NCBI GenBank assembly: GCA_036677375.1
Contig: JAVBWO010000012.1
Location: 124,001-188,000, forward strand
Direction of reading: 5' to 3'
From: JAVBWO01 sp036677375
GTDB taxonomy: Bacteria; Bacillota; Dehalobacteriia; UBA4068; UBA4997
Length of the DNA: 64,000 nt
Within the stretch, counting starts at the first letter, position 1; each line of letters opens with the position of its first letter. The translations under genes and the position numbers were made by a program. Below are positions 8,104 through 16,997 of this stretch, one piece after another. Below the pieces are notes generated by a model. That model was not told the origin of the DNA. It worked only from the letters and a program-made list of their open reading frames with translations, and searched no databases.

Positions 8104-8785
8104 AAAACCTTATGTGAAAAAACCTTGGCATTTGCCGCTGGCCTTCGCCCTCTTGGTTTTTAGTTTTTTATGCGCCATGCAATATAATACCCAACAAAAA
8201 GTACTGACTTCCCTGGAAAATCAAAAAACGGAAGACTTGGTTGCCTTAGTGCGCAATTTAAATGAAAAAAGAAACAGCCTGGAAGCGGAATATGATAATC
8301 TGTACAGCCTTTACGCTTCTTTCGGCATTGCGGCAACAGTGGAAGACCAGATCAAGCAATTGCGCATTTTTACCGGCGCCGTGCCGGTGGTAGGACCTGG
8401 GATCACCATTACCATCACCGGGGACTCTCCCTTGGTCTATTTGGACTTAATAGATCTAACAAATGAGTTGAAAGTTTCAGGCGCCGAGGTCATCGCCATC
8501 AATGATATGCGCTTGCAGGGCAATACCAGAATCGCGCAGGGTATTGATGCCGATGGCAAATTCATCATTACGTTGGATGGCAGAAAGCTTCTTTCACCTG
8601 TTATCATCAAAGCCATCGGCAAGTCGGATACTCTGGAAAAGGGCCTGACCTTCCCCGGCGGCATTATAGACACCTTAAACAACAACTACAATGTTTACCC
8701 CATGATCAAGAAAGAAGAAAAGATCCATATTCCTGCCATTGAAACCGCAACACCCCAGTATATGAAAAAATATGAAGCTCCTTGA
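8075..8785 (+). CDS. DUF881 family protein, second copy
   Basis: 236 residues: a positively charged N-terminus, one membrane helix (about 19-36), a short coiled coil (about 45-80) and a DUF881 domain (VPVVGPGITITITGDS, then INDMRLQGNTRIAQG). It is paralogous to the gene at 6711. Its start lies inside the end of sbp with GGAGG upstream (CCAGGAGGCTGCCG), implying coupled translation. The trio ylxX-sbp-ylxW is a conserved Firmicutes arrangement, usually beside divIB or ftsAZ; here the division genes are absent and cdaA is the neighbour. Confidence 0.88.
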   Translation: MTTGNQKKTKKPYVKKPWHLPLAFALLVFSFLCAMQYNTQQKVLTSLENQKTEDLVALVRNLNEKRNSLEAEYDNLYSLYASFGIAATVEDQIKQLRIFTGAVPVVGPGITITITGDSPLVYLDLIDLTNELKVSGAEVIAINDMRLQGNTRIAQGIDADGKFIITLDGRKLLSPVIIKAIGKSDTLEKGLTFPGGIIDTLNNNYNVYPMIKKEEKIHIPAIETATPQYMKKYEAP

Positions 8786-9314
8786 TAATACCAAAACAAA
8801 AGCCAATACAAATACAGAATAATTAGGGCACAAAACAAACCTCACAGAAAATCTCCGGTAACAAAATCCGCAAATGATCAATTTCTCCTTGCCTGGTTTC
8901 CTATAAAAACGCAGCCGATGCCAAATGCTTCCGGATATAGCAACAGATGCGTTTCAATTGCTATCATAAAATGGCAAAGAAAACCATGCTTTGCTTTGCA
9001 GGAATACTGCCGGATACTTCCCGTGCAATCAAGAACCACCCGTTTTAAAAACGAGTGGTTCTTTTGTTTTATTTGTATCCAATACTTTACCGCTCACCGT
9101 TGGATTTCGCCTGTGTTTGGCCCGGTGTTTTATTGTAAATGTTCCGTAACGTGTTCCCAAAGGTATTACCAATAGGTAAGCGCCCGGAAGGCAACGGATT
9201 ACAAATGGGTACCCGGCCGCAAAGTAACGGAATGGGTGCGGAAAAGTTTAACATTTCCCATAAATATTTCATCCGATAAATTCTATCTGATCTCAGGTTC
9301 TACAGAAACTACCG
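8786..9314. other. Intergenic region without a credible gene
   Basis: About 530 bp between convergent units. It contains one strong hairpin (9031-9063, listed separately) and otherwise AT-rich sequence. Short open frames on both strands lack ribosome binding sites and family features. Confidence 0.6.
9031..9068 (+). terminator. Rho-independent terminator, likely bidirectional
   Basis: AAGAACCACCCGTTTT pairs with AAACGAGTGGTTCTT with one mismatch and is followed by TTGTTTT. It separates the DUF881/sbp unit (plus) from ilvB (minus). Confidence 0.7.
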
Positions 9315-10997
9315 TTACTTTCCGGAGGTCAGTACCATTTCATGCAAGCCCATACCAGATAAAACCATGGGATAAACCAGCTCTTCGGGCGAGATAACAC
9401 ATTCGATCAAAGTAGCTTTATCATTAGCAAAAGCAGCTTTTAAAGCGCCGTCCACCTCTTCTTTTTGACTGATACGGCAGGTTTCCATATCATAGGCCAC
9501 GGCCAGCTTGATAAAATCGGGGTTTCCATCCAGGTCAATGCCGAAATAATTGCCGTCGTTGGCAAAATACTGCAACTGCCTTACCATGCCTAAGGAGCTG
9601 TTGTTGAATACAACGAATTTGATGGGCAGATGATTGGCTCTGGCAGTGGCAAGCTCGTTCATGGTCATTTGAAAACCGCCGTCGCCGGCAATACAGATGA
9701 CCAAATCCTCCGGCGCGGCCAATTGCGCACCTACTGCCGCCGGAACGCCATAGCCCATGGTCCCCAAACCACCGGAGCTGATAAAACCATGCTTACGGCA
9801 GGCGCTGTACATCTGGGCCGCCACCATCTGGTGCTGTCCCACGTCCGTTACGACAATGGCCTTTCCCTGGGTAAGGGCAAAAATACGGGAAACCACATAA
9901 CGCATGGTTAAGATATCGGTATCGCTGACGGCATAGGCTTGCTTTTGCATGGGCTTCCAGGCTTCCACCTGGGCCAACCATTCCGGATGCCGGCAGGGTT
10001 TAAGCAATTTCAGCATATCCTGGATGACCAAGCCGGCGTCGCCCACGATGGGCACTTTCACCGTGATATTCTTGCCGATCTCCGCCGGGTCGATATCGAT
10101 ATGGATGATGGTGGCCTGGGGTGCAAATTTTTCTACCGACATGGTGACTCTGTCGTCAAAGCGACAGCCGACGGCCAAAAGAACGTCACAATTGCTTACC
10201 GCCATATTAGCCACCGGGGAACCGTGCATACCAAGCATGCCCATATACAGACTGTTTTGATAAGGAAAAGATCCTTTCCCCATCAGGGTAACGGTCACAG
10301 GCGCGTTAAGGATCTCGGCCAGTGCCAAAAGTTCTACTTCCGCACCGGCATGAGTGATACCGCCGCCGGCATAAATCACCGGACGTTCGGCTTTTTGCAG
10401 CAATTCGCAGGCGCTCTTAATCTGCGCGCCGTGGCCGCGGTAATTTGGCTTGTAGCCAGGCAAATCAATGGTGCCGGGAATCGTCGCAGTACAGGAGGCA
10501 TCCGCCACATCCCGGGGAATATCCACCAAGACCGGGCCGGGACGGCCCGTTCCTGCAATATGAAAAGCTTCTTTCATGATGCGGGGAATGTCGTTGGGGT
10601 CGGTAACCATATAATTATGCTTGGTAATCGGTTTGGTGATGCCGGTGATATCGATCTCCTGAAAAGCATCGGTCCCCACCAAACCGGAAGCTACCTGCCC
10701 CGTAATGGCCACTACAGGAATGGAATCCATATAAGCGGTGGCTAGGCCTGTTACCAGATTGGTGGCTCCTGGGCCCGAGGTGGCAAGGCAAACCGCCGGT
10801 TTTCCGGTCACTCTGGCGTAACCAGAAGCGATATGAACGGCGCCCTGTTCGGTGCGGGTCAGAATATGCCTGATCTTTGATTGTCTTAAAGCCTGGTAAA
10901 GTCCTAAAACAGCACCGCCCGGATAGCCGAAGATCATTTCGATATTTTCTTCTTCCAGGCAGCGGATGACTGCTTCCGCTCCATTCATATGCCGCAC
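9315..10997 (-). CDS. ilvB: Acetolactate synthase, large (catalytic) subunit
   Basis: 560 residues, normal length. It condenses two pyruvates (or pyruvate and 2-ketobutyrate) using ThDP, committing carbon to valine, leucine and isoleucine. Visible features are the N-terminal GYPGGAVLGLYQALRQS, the ThDP-activating glutamate in LTRTEQGAVHIASGYAR (about residue 48), and the ThDP-Mg motif beginning IAGDGGFQMTMNELATA and ending near VVFNN. The gene is last in ilvD-ilvN-ilvB, 4 bp after ilvN. Having the regulatory subunit gene before the catalytic one is the reverse of the common ilvBN order. Confidence 0.96.
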   Translation of the reverse strand: MRHMNGAEAVIRCLEEENIEMIFGYPGGAVLGLYQALRQSKIRHILTRTEQGAVHIASGYARVTGKPAVCLATSGPGATNLVTGLATAYMDSIPVVAITGQVASGLVGTDAFQEIDITGITKPITKHNYMVTDPNDIPRIMKEAFHIAGTGRPGPVLVDIPRDVADASCTATIPGTIDLPGYKPNYRGHGAQIKSACELLQKAERPVIYAGGGITHAGAEVELLALAEILNAPVTVTLMGKGSFPYQNSLYMGMLGMHGSPVANMAVSNCDVLLAVGCRFDDRVTMSVEKFAPQATIIHIDIDPAEIGKNITVKVPIVGDAGLVIQDMLKLLKPCRHPEWLAQVEAWKPMQKQAYAVSDTDILTMRYVVSRIFALTQGKAIVVTDVGQHQMVAAQMYSACRKHGFISSGGLGTMGYGVPAAVGAQLAAPEDLVICIAGDGGFQMTMNELATARANHLPIKFVVFNNSSLGMVRQLQYFANDGNYFGIDLDGNPDFIKLAVAYDMETCRISQKEEVDGALKAAFANDKATLIECVISPEELVYPMVLSGMGLHEMVLTSGK

Positions 10998-11001
10998 CTC
11001 C

Positions 11002-11493
11002 CTACTCTAAATTACTTTTATAGCCACGCACCATGGCGATCTGCCCGGTGCGCACGACCTCACGGATCCCGTAAGGCCGCATGGCTTCTTCAATGGCGTC
11101 CAGCTTTTTGCGGTCGCCGGTGGCTTCGATGATCAGGCTTTTCTTACTGACGTCTACGATCTTGCAGCGGAAAATATCCACCATCTGCATAATCTCATTG
11201 CGCTGGGAAACGGTAGCGTTGACTTTGATCAGCACCAGTTCCCGGTCAACCATTTCTTCTTCCGTGATATTGCTGACCTTGATCACCTCTACCAATTTAT
11301 GCAGCTGCTTGGTCACCTGCTCAATGATACGGTCATCCCCTTCCACCACGATGGTCATGCGGGAGATATCCTTCCTTTCGGTGGTACCCACAGCTAGGCT
11401 GTCGATATTATAGCCGCGGCGGCTGAACATACCGGCTACCCGGGCCAAAACCCCTGCCCTGTTTTCTACTAAAACCGATAGAGTGTGACGCAT
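11002..11493 (-). CDS. ilvN: Acetolactate synthase, small (regulatory) subunit
   Basis: 163 residues, the usual length of the IlvN/IlvH regulatory subunit. An ACT domain occupies the first ~75 residues (HTLSVLVENRAGVLARVAGMFSRRGYNIDSL cut to its key parts: VENRAGVL and RRGYNIDSLAVG), where valine normally binds, followed by the ALS_ss_C domain (roughly 80-160). AGGAGG lies before the ATG at 11493. It lies between ilvD (38 bp upstream) and ilvB (4 bp downstream). Confidence 0.95.
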   Translation of the reverse strand: MRHTLSVLVENRAGVLARVAGMFSRRGYNIDSLAVGTTERKDISRMTIVVEGDDRIIEQVTKQLHKLVEVIKVSNITEEEMVDRELVLIKVNATVSQRNEIMQMVDIFRCKIVDVSKKSLIIEATGDRKKLDAIEEAMRPYGIREVVRTGQIAMVRGYKSNLE

Positions 11494-11531
11494 GAGAATT
11501 CCTCCTAAACCTTACTTCACTTTCTTTTGCT

Positions 11532-13193
11532 TTATTTAACGGTAATAGCCCCGGTGGAAGCGGAGGTGACCCGGCCGGCATATTTGGCCAGATAGCCTTT
11601 GGTTACTTTGGGCGCCGGGCAGACCCAGGCAGCCTTTCTTTTAGCAATTTCCTCCTCAGAGACCAGTAATTCCAATTTGCCGTTTTCGATATCAATGGAA
11701 ATCAGATCCCCTTCTTCGATCAAGCCGATGAGGCCGCCTTCGGCGGCTTCCGGAGAAATGTGACCGATAGAAGCGCCGCGGGTGGCGCCGGAGAAACGTC
11801 CGTCGGTAATGAGGGCAACGGAAGAACCAAGCCCCATGCCTTGTACGGCGGAGGTAGGCGTCAACATTTCCCGCATACCGGGGCCGCCCTTGGGTCCTTC
11901 GTAACGGATGACCACTACGTCGCCTGAGACGATCTTGCCGTTCATGATGGCGTCATCCGCTTCTTCTTCCCCGTCGAATACCCGGGCGGGGCCTTGATGC
12001 AGCAGCATTTCCGGAGCCACGGCGGCTTTTTTCACCACGGCGCCGTCCGGAGCCAGGTTGCCCCGTAAAATGGCCAAGCTGCCTTTTTGGCTGTAAGCCG
12101 TTTCTTTGCTGCGGATCACGTCGGGGTTCAATATTTTTGCATTAGCGATATTCTCTTTGATGGTCTTCCCGGTAACGGTGGGAAGAGAAGTATCCACAAG
12201 ACCCAGCCGATCCAGTTCGGCCATTAAAGCAGGCAACCCGCCGGCGGCGTCCAAGTCCTCCACATGATGGGTCCCTGCGGGAGCCAGCTTGCAAAGATGG
12301 GGTGTAATGGCGCCGATCTCATTGATCATGTCCAAATTGATTTCTATCCCTGCCTCATGGGCAATGGCGGGCAGGTGCAAAACGGTATTGGTGGAACAAC
12401 CCAAGGCATTGTCTGCCACCAAAGCATTGCGGAAAGCGGCGGCAGTCAAAATCCTGGAGGGCCGGATATCCTTCCGTAAAACCTCCATGACTTGCATGCC
12501 GGCGACTTTAGCCAGGCGGATGCGGGCGGCGGAAATCGCGGGAATCGTACCATTGCCGGGAAGGCCCAGGCCAAGAATCTCCGTCATACAGTTCATGGAA
12601 TTGGCGGTAAACATCCCGGAGCAGGAACCGCAGCCGGGGCAGGCATTTTCCTCCACGTCACATAGCTCTTCTGTGCCAATCTTGCCGGCGCTGTAAGCGC
12701 CCACCGCTTCAAATACCGAATTTAAATCCAAAGTCTCACCCTTAGAATGTCCGGTAAGCATAGGGCCGCCGGAAACAAAGACACAGGGCAAATCCAGACG
12801 AGCCGCAGCCATCAGCATGCCGGGCACGATCTTATCACAGTTGGGGATAAACACCAAAGCATCAAAAGCATGAGCCAAAGCCATGACTTCCGCAGAGTCG
12901 GCAATCAGTTCCCGGCTGGCCAAAGAATACTTCATGCCTATGTGTCCCATGGCAATGCCGTCGCAGACCGCAATGGCCGGAAATTCCATAGGCGTACCGC
13001 CCGCCAAGCGAACGCCCGCTTTGACCGCTTCGGCGATCTGCCGCAAATGGATATGACCCGGCACCACTTCGTTGAAAGAATTAACGATCCCAACTAGGGG
13101 ACGTTCCATTTCCTCTTTGGTGAGACCCAAAGCATATAACAGGGAACGCTGCGGCGCCCGCACAAAACCGTCTTTCATGACACTACTTTTCAT
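11532..13193 (-). CDS. ilvD: Dihydroxy-acid dehydratase
   Basis: 553 residues, full length. It dehydrates 2,3-dihydroxy-3-methylbutanoate and its homologue to the 2-keto acids that feed valine and isoleucine synthesis. The cluster-binding cysteines are in FIPNCDKIVPGM and ENACPGCGSCSGMFTANSMN, and GRFSGATRGASIGHISPEA is the C-terminal family signature. It follows the argA-like gene by about 50 bp on the same strand and precedes ilvN. Confidence 0.96.
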   Translation of the reverse strand: MKSSVMKDGFVRAPQRSLLYALGLTKEEMERPLVGIVNSFNEVVPGHIHLRQIAEAVKAGVRLAGGTPMEFPAIAVCDGIAMGHIGMKYSLASRELIADSAEVMALAHAFDALVFIPNCDKIVPGMLMAAARLDLPCVFVSGGPMLTGHSKGETLDLNSVFEAVGAYSAGKIGTEELCDVEENACPGCGSCSGMFTANSMNCMTEILGLGLPGNGTIPAISAARIRLAKVAGMQVMEVLRKDIRPSRILTAAAFRNALVADNALGCSTNTVLHLPAIAHEAGIEINLDMINEIGAITPHLCKLAPAGTHHVEDLDAAGGLPALMAELDRLGLVDTSLPTVTGKTIKENIANAKILNPDVIRSKETAYSQKGSLAILRGNLAPDGAVVKKAAVAPEMLLHQGPARVFDGEEEADDAIMNGKIVSGDVVVIRYEGPKGGPGMREMLTPTSAVQGMGLGSSVALITDGRFSGATRGASIGHISPEAAEGGLIGLIEEGDLISIDIENGKLELLVSEEEIAKRKAAWVCPAPKVTKGYLAKYAGRVTSASTGAITVK

Positions 13194-13245
13194 TGTTTTC
13201 CCCTCACTTTATGTAAATTAAAAACGCTTATAAATCCTAAACAAC

Positions 13246-13698
13246 TTATAATTCCTTCATCATCGCGACTTCGTCGCAATTGGGGAATTTGGGACAGTTG
13301 ATGCATTCCGTCCACACCTTTTGCGGCAATAACTTGTTGTCGATCTTTTGAAACCCTACCGAACGGAAAAAATCCTCCTGATAGGTTAAGGCAAACAATT
13401 TGGGAATCCCTAATTCTCTGGCCTCTTCTTCCAGCTTTTCCACAATATTTTTGCCGATGCCGATGTGATGGTAGTCTCCGTGTACTGCTAGGGAACGCAC
13501 CTCAGCCAAATCGGACCACAGGATATGCAGACCACCGACCCCCACTACTGTTTGATTTTCTTCAGCCACCACATATTCCCGCAAATTGTCATAAATGGCA
13601 ATCAACGGTTTAGCCAGCATCAAGCCACGTTCGGCGAAGCCGTTGATCAGCTTGTGGATCTCCGGGACATCGACCATCTTCGCTTTCCGATAGATCAT
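13246..13698 (-). CDS. argA: GNAT acetyltransferase, likely short ArgA-type N-acetylglutamate synthase
   Basis: 150 residues of a single GNAT domain. The acetyl-CoA pyrophosphate-binding loop is at GDYHHIGIGKNIVEKLEEEA (the usual Q/RxxGxG/A is here HHIGIG). The C-terminal CINCPKFPNCDEVAMMKEL is typical of the short NAGS proteins of Clostridia and related bacteria, which make N-acetylglutamate for arginine synthesis. I choose the ATG at 13698 because AAGGAG lies nine bases before it; the ATG seven codons upstream has no such site. It appears to lead the ilvD-ilvN-ilvB operon from the promoter at 13892-13920. Substrate is inferred from family resemblance. Confidence 0.7.
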   Translation of the reverse strand: MIYRKAKMVDVPEIHKLINGFAERGLMLAKPLIAIYDNLREYVVAEENQTVVGVGGLHILWSDLAEVRSLAVHGDYHHIGIGKNIVEKLEEEARELGIPKLFALTYQEDFFRSVGFQKIDNKLLPQKVWTECINCPKFPNCDEVAMMKEL

Positions 13699-13891
13699 GG
13701 CAATACGCTCCTTAATCATTGGACATGTTCCCTTAAACTCGAGCTTCCCGTTTCATGCTGCTTTGTACCGAACCAAGCGCTCTTTGGCAGAAGACTGCCT
13801 GTTTCAAGAGAAAACTGATATATGGTACAAAAACAGTACGGGGAAACGGGCATAAACCAGTCAAGCGAACATACCACAGCATTATCCTTGT

Positions 13892-13920
13892 ATTATAGCA
13901 AAAGTAAGGAGGTATTACAA
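13892..13920 (-). promoter_or_regulatory. Sigma-A promoter upstream of argA-ilvDNB
   Basis: On the minus strand: TTGTAA (13920-13915), 17 bases, TATAAT (13897-13892). It leaves a leader of about 190 nt before the argA start. I find no T-box signature (no GGTGG-type antiterminator box) in the leader. Confidence 0.65.
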
Positions 13921-13946
13921 CTAGAGAAGCAGGCAAAAGAAGGTCT

Positions 13947-14969
13947 TTATCGGCAAAAATAGCAAACGGGGTATTTGCATACCTTACAGCCCCGGCACAT
14001 GCCGCCTTCTCCCATAGCCGCAAAATCTTTTTTCGTCATTTCCACGCCCGCAAAAATCCGGGGCAAGATGACATCTAAGACCGTGGTGCGGAAAAACATG
14101 GCGCAGCCCGGCACCCCCACCAAAGCCGTTTCCCCCAAATAAGCCAGCATCGCCATATTGCCCGGCTGCACCGGCGCCCCATAGGTCACGACGTGAGCAC
14201 CGCTTTGCGCGATGGCGGTGGGCGTCAAATCGTCCGGATCAACGGACATGCCGCCTGTTAAAATAATCAATTGAGCGCCTCGGTCCAGGTAGTCCCGGAT
14301 CGCGGCGTTGATTTGGGTAAGATCATCGGGGCAAAGGGTCTGGCCTAAGAATTTGCCGCCATAGAATTTGATCTTCTCCTTGATCACCGGACCGAATTTA
14401 TCCTCGATCCTGCCTTTATACACCTCACTGCCGGTGGTGACAACGCCGCAGGACAGGGTCTGATAGGGCAGCACATTGAATACTCTCTTTTCTTCCTTGG
14501 CCGCCAGTTCTTCCACTTCCAACAGCGCCTTTTCCGGCACCATGAGAGGCACGACCCGCACACCGGCCAGTTTCTGCCCTTTTTCCACATGATAAAAACC
14601 GGGCAGACTCGCCATAGTGACATAATCGATCAGGTTCATTTCGGCAAATACCGGAGAATTCACGGTAAAAAGACCTCTTTGCTCCGCGTATAAATTGATT
14701 TTGCCTTCCGTAGGCTCATCATAGCTGATATTTTCTCCCGCGGTGGCTTGGGCCAGGCGGGAAGCCGCCTCGTTCTCATGCAGGAAATCTGGCTCAGGCT
14801 CCCAAACATAGATATTTTCTTTCCCGATGGAAAGCAGAACGGGAATGTCTTCTTCCGTAATAATATGGCCCTTTTTAAAGATAGCGCCTTTGAAGCCGTC
14901 GGGGATGATCTGGGTCATATCCTGGCACAATACCGTGCCGATGCTTTGTTCTACCGGAATACTTTTCAT
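13947..14969 (-). CDS. MoeA-like molybdopterin-binding protein with C-terminal Cys cluster
   Basis: 340 residues. An N-terminal MoeA-like part (residues 1-165) is followed by a MoCF_biosynth domain with GVVTTGSEVYKGRIEDKFGP (about 175-195) and LIILTGGMSVDPDDLTP (about 235-252), the expected molybdopterin-binding and metal-binding loops. The C-terminus ends in a cysteine cluster CRGCKVCKYPVCYFC, which could bind a metal or Fe-S cluster. This type occurs with selenium-dependent molybdenum hydroxylase (SDMH) maturation genes rather than with standard moeA. It is the last gene of the operon, directly abutting xdhC. A role in inserting or modifying molybdenum cofactor is inferred. Confidence 0.82.
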   Translation of the reverse strand: MKSIPVEQSIGTVLCQDMTQIIPDGFKGAIFKKGHIITEEDIPVLLSIGKENIYVWEPEPDFLHENEAASRLAQATAGENISYDEPTEGKINLYAEQRGLFTVNSPVFAEMNLIDYVTMASLPGFYHVEKGQKLAGVRVVPLMVPEKALLEVEELAAKEEKRVFNVLPYQTLSCGVVTTGSEVYKGRIEDKFGPVIKEKIKFYGGKFLGQTLCPDDLTQINAAIRDYLDRGAQLIILTGGMSVDPDDLTPTAIAQSGAHVVTYGAPVQPGNMAMLAYLGETALVGVPGCAMFFRTTVLDVILPRIFAGVEMTKKDFAAMGEGGMCRGCKVCKYPVCYFCR

Positions 14970-16019
14970 TTATTTTTCCTCCTTGCGCAAGGTAACGGGA
15001 TCCAGGAACAGTTCGACGATGCCGCCGCAGACCATACCGTCCTCAGCTGCGTTTTTTCCTGTGATATCCACTTTCAGGTATCGGGGCTTCCCTGTATCCA
15101 GAGCCGTCAGGGCCTGCCGCCGCACTTCCGCCTCTACACAACCGCCGCCAATGGTATCGATACAGGTTCCGTCCGCCAATACCAGCATTTTAGTACCGGC
15201 ATCCCGGGGCGCGGAACCCTGCCGCCTGGTAATGGTCACCATGGTTTTGGGCATATCGGCAAAGGTTTCCTCTTGCAAGGCTTTTATAATCTCTTTGGGA
15301 ATTTTACCGGCTTGAGATCCTTTATTTTTCTCAGCAATGATCTCCGCAAAAATGCTAATGGAGATTTCTTCCGGCGTTTCCGCCCCAATCTTCAGACCGA
15401 TGGGACTATGGATACTGTTGACAAAGTCTTCCGCAAAACCCTCTGCGATCATGGCTTTTTTGACCAGAGCAACCCTGTTTTTGCTGCCGATCATGCCAAT
15501 ATAGGCATGGGCTTTTCCCATGACCTGCCGGAGGCATATCTGGTCATACTGATGCCCCCTGGTCACAATGACGAAGTAATTGCCGGAGCTTTCCGGGACA
15601 GAAGCCAGCGCCTCCGTAAAATCCTGACACAATACCTGATCCGCCATGGGAAAGCGCTGAGTATTGGCAAAACTCTGCCGGTCGTCAATGATGGTGACTT
15701 CAAAACCCAGCATCTTACCGATTTGCGCCACCGGCAGCGAGACATGCCCGCCGCCGCATATGATGAGCCTGGGAGTGCCACCCAGGATCTCGGCAAAAAT
15801 AACACTGTCTTCCACCTGAATCAAGCTTGGTTTTTTGACTTCAACCAAATAGGGTGCCGCTTTTTGCCAAAAATCGGCATTTGTACCCTCTACCATATGA
15901 CCGTTTTGCCTGTAAACGGACTTTCCCCCCAAAAGTTCCGGCTTTCCTTTGACGATGGTAGCCAAAACCAGCGGCTCTTTTTCCGCCCAAGCCGCCACTT
16001 TGGTATAAAATTGTTCCAT
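14970..16019 (-). CDS. XdhC/CoxI family cofactor-maturation protein (two domains)
   Basis: 349 residues. An XdhC_C Rossmann domain comes first, with PRLIICGGGHVSLPVAQIG (about residue 85) and IGMIGSKNRV (about 175). A C-terminal XdhC_CoxI domain follows, with RRQGSAPRDAGTKMLVLADG and IGGGCVEAEVRRQAL (about 270-312). In classical XdhC the CoxI-like part is N-terminal, so the order here is swapped, as in some SDMH-associated proteins. XdhC proteins bind molybdenum cofactor and oversee its sulfuration before insertion into hydroxylases. The gene lies between yqeB and the moeA-like gene with no gap to the latter. Confidence 0.85.
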   Translation of the reverse strand: MEQFYTKVAAWAEKEPLVLATIVKGKPELLGGKSVYRQNGHMVEGTNADFWQKAAPYLVEVKKPSLIQVEDSVIFAEILGGTPRLIICGGGHVSLPVAQIGKMLGFEVTIIDDRQSFANTQRFPMADQVLCQDFTEALASVPESSGNYFVIVTRGHQYDQICLRQVMGKAHAYIGMIGSKNRVALVKKAMIAEGFAEDFVNSIHSPIGLKIGAETPEEISISIFAEIIAEKNKGSQAGKIPKEIIKALQEETFADMPKTMVTITRRQGSAPRDAGTKMLVLADGTCIDTIGGGCVEAEVRRQALTALDTGKPRYLKVDITGKNAAEDGMVCGGIVELFLDPVTLRKEEK

Positions 16020-16036
16020 ACCTGTATCCTCCCTAA

Positions 16037-16825
16037 TTAATGCCTGGCCAGAAGCTTGTCCAAGGCCTCCAGCACACCGCCGCCGATGGCGCGGGCTTTA
16101 TCCGAAACGGAAAAACAGTGTTCCACTTGACAGCGGGGATCAATATCTCCGATCTTCATGCCTTTTTCCACCATGAGCCCTTCCTGCAAGATCCCCCTTA
16201 ATACCCCATCAATGGCCGCATAGACCGGAGCATCTTCTACATAAGCCAGGATCTCGTTGGCTTTGACTATATCGCCAATCTTTTTCTCGGGCCGAAAGAA
16301 CCCATCCTTGGGCGCTTGAACCAGCCGTTCTATGGCATAGCCGCCCACATTGCCCGGAATACCGGTATTGGGCGCCGCTTCGCCTTGCCAAATCACTCTG
16401 CCAAGGTGATGCCCCCGCTGAGTTTCCACCACGGCATGAGCGTCGACGCCAGCCGTAAAGCCGGGCCCCAGGGCAATGACCGCCTTGGCCTGATGGAGGG
16501 AAGTTCCCAGATTCTTCTTGGCCAGTATAGCGTCTACCAAGCCGGAGAATTCTATTTGCTCTAAGATTCTAGCCGCGGGGTCAATAATAACAGGAACATG
16601 GCCGGCAGCCAAAACCACTTCAATTTCCGCGATATTTTTCGTCAAAATTCCTTTATGTCCTTCCACCCGGGTCTCCCCATCATAGACTGCCTGAGCAAAA
16701 GCTACCGTGCGCCGAATGACGGTGGGTTCGGCAATCTCGGTCATGACCACCTGATAGCCCGCGTTCAAAAGGCGGCAAGCCACACCGGTTGCCAGATCCC
16801 CCGCCCCTTTGATCAAAATCCTCAT
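16037..16825 (-). CDS. yqeB: Selenium-dependent molybdenum hydroxylase system protein YqeB
   Basis: 262 residues, the normal size for the EF2563/YqeB family. The N-terminal Rossmann-like MRILIKGAGDLATGVACRL and the motifs VIALGPGFTAGVDAHAVVET and GNVGGYAIERL are characteristic. YqeB is found only in genomes with selenium-dependent molybdenum hydroxylases and is thought to help build the labile selenium cofactor. It sits between mocA (170 bp upstream) and xdhC (17 bp downstream), matching the known yqeB-yqeC-xdhC-mocA association. Confidence 0.92.
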   Translation of the reverse strand: MRILIKGAGDLATGVACRLLNAGYQVVMTEIAEPTVIRRTVAFAQAVYDGETRVEGHKGILTKNIAEIEVVLAAGHVPVIIDPAARILEQIEFSGLVDAILAKKNLGTSLHQAKAVIALGPGFTAGVDAHAVVETQRGHHLGRVIWQGEAAPNTGIPGNVGGYAIERLVQAPKDGFFRPEKKIGDIVKANEILAYVEDAPVYAAIDGVLRGILQEGLMVEKGMKIGDIDPRCQVEHCFSVSDKARAIGGGVLEALDKLLARH

Positions 16826-16997
16826 ATCGTCCCCTCTTTCTGTGTATCAGTACCATTTACCGGATTACCTGTTTGTATGCAAGCTTTCTTTGTCATAGCG
16901 ATTCCTTTGTTTAAAAAAAACGCCTCTTGGGGTTTCCAACATAGTTTTTAATGATGAAGCCCTCACCATTTTTTATTTTTGCGCTGCCTGGGCAATT

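Noticed and set aside
8918..9272. Small frames on both strands after the DUF881 operon
   Set aside because: No ribosome sites, and the plus-strand frame runs through a terminator hairpin.
9939..10745. 268-codon plus-strand frame opposite ilvB
   Set aside because: Antisense shadow of a conserved catalytic subunit.
13699..13890. T-box leader for branched-chain control
   Set aside because: No T-box antiterminator sequence or terminator hairpin in the leader.
13733..14023. Minus-strand frame in the leader of the argA-ilv operon
   Set aside because: It overlaps the end of the moeA-like gene and the promoter; no ribosome site and no run of regulatory codons (Leu/Ile/Val) that would suggest an attenuation peptide.
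14748..16040. 430-codon open frame on the plus strand opposite xdhC and the moeA-like gene
   Set aside because: It mirrors two well-recognised genes, has no ribosome site and no family features; a shadow of biased codon use.
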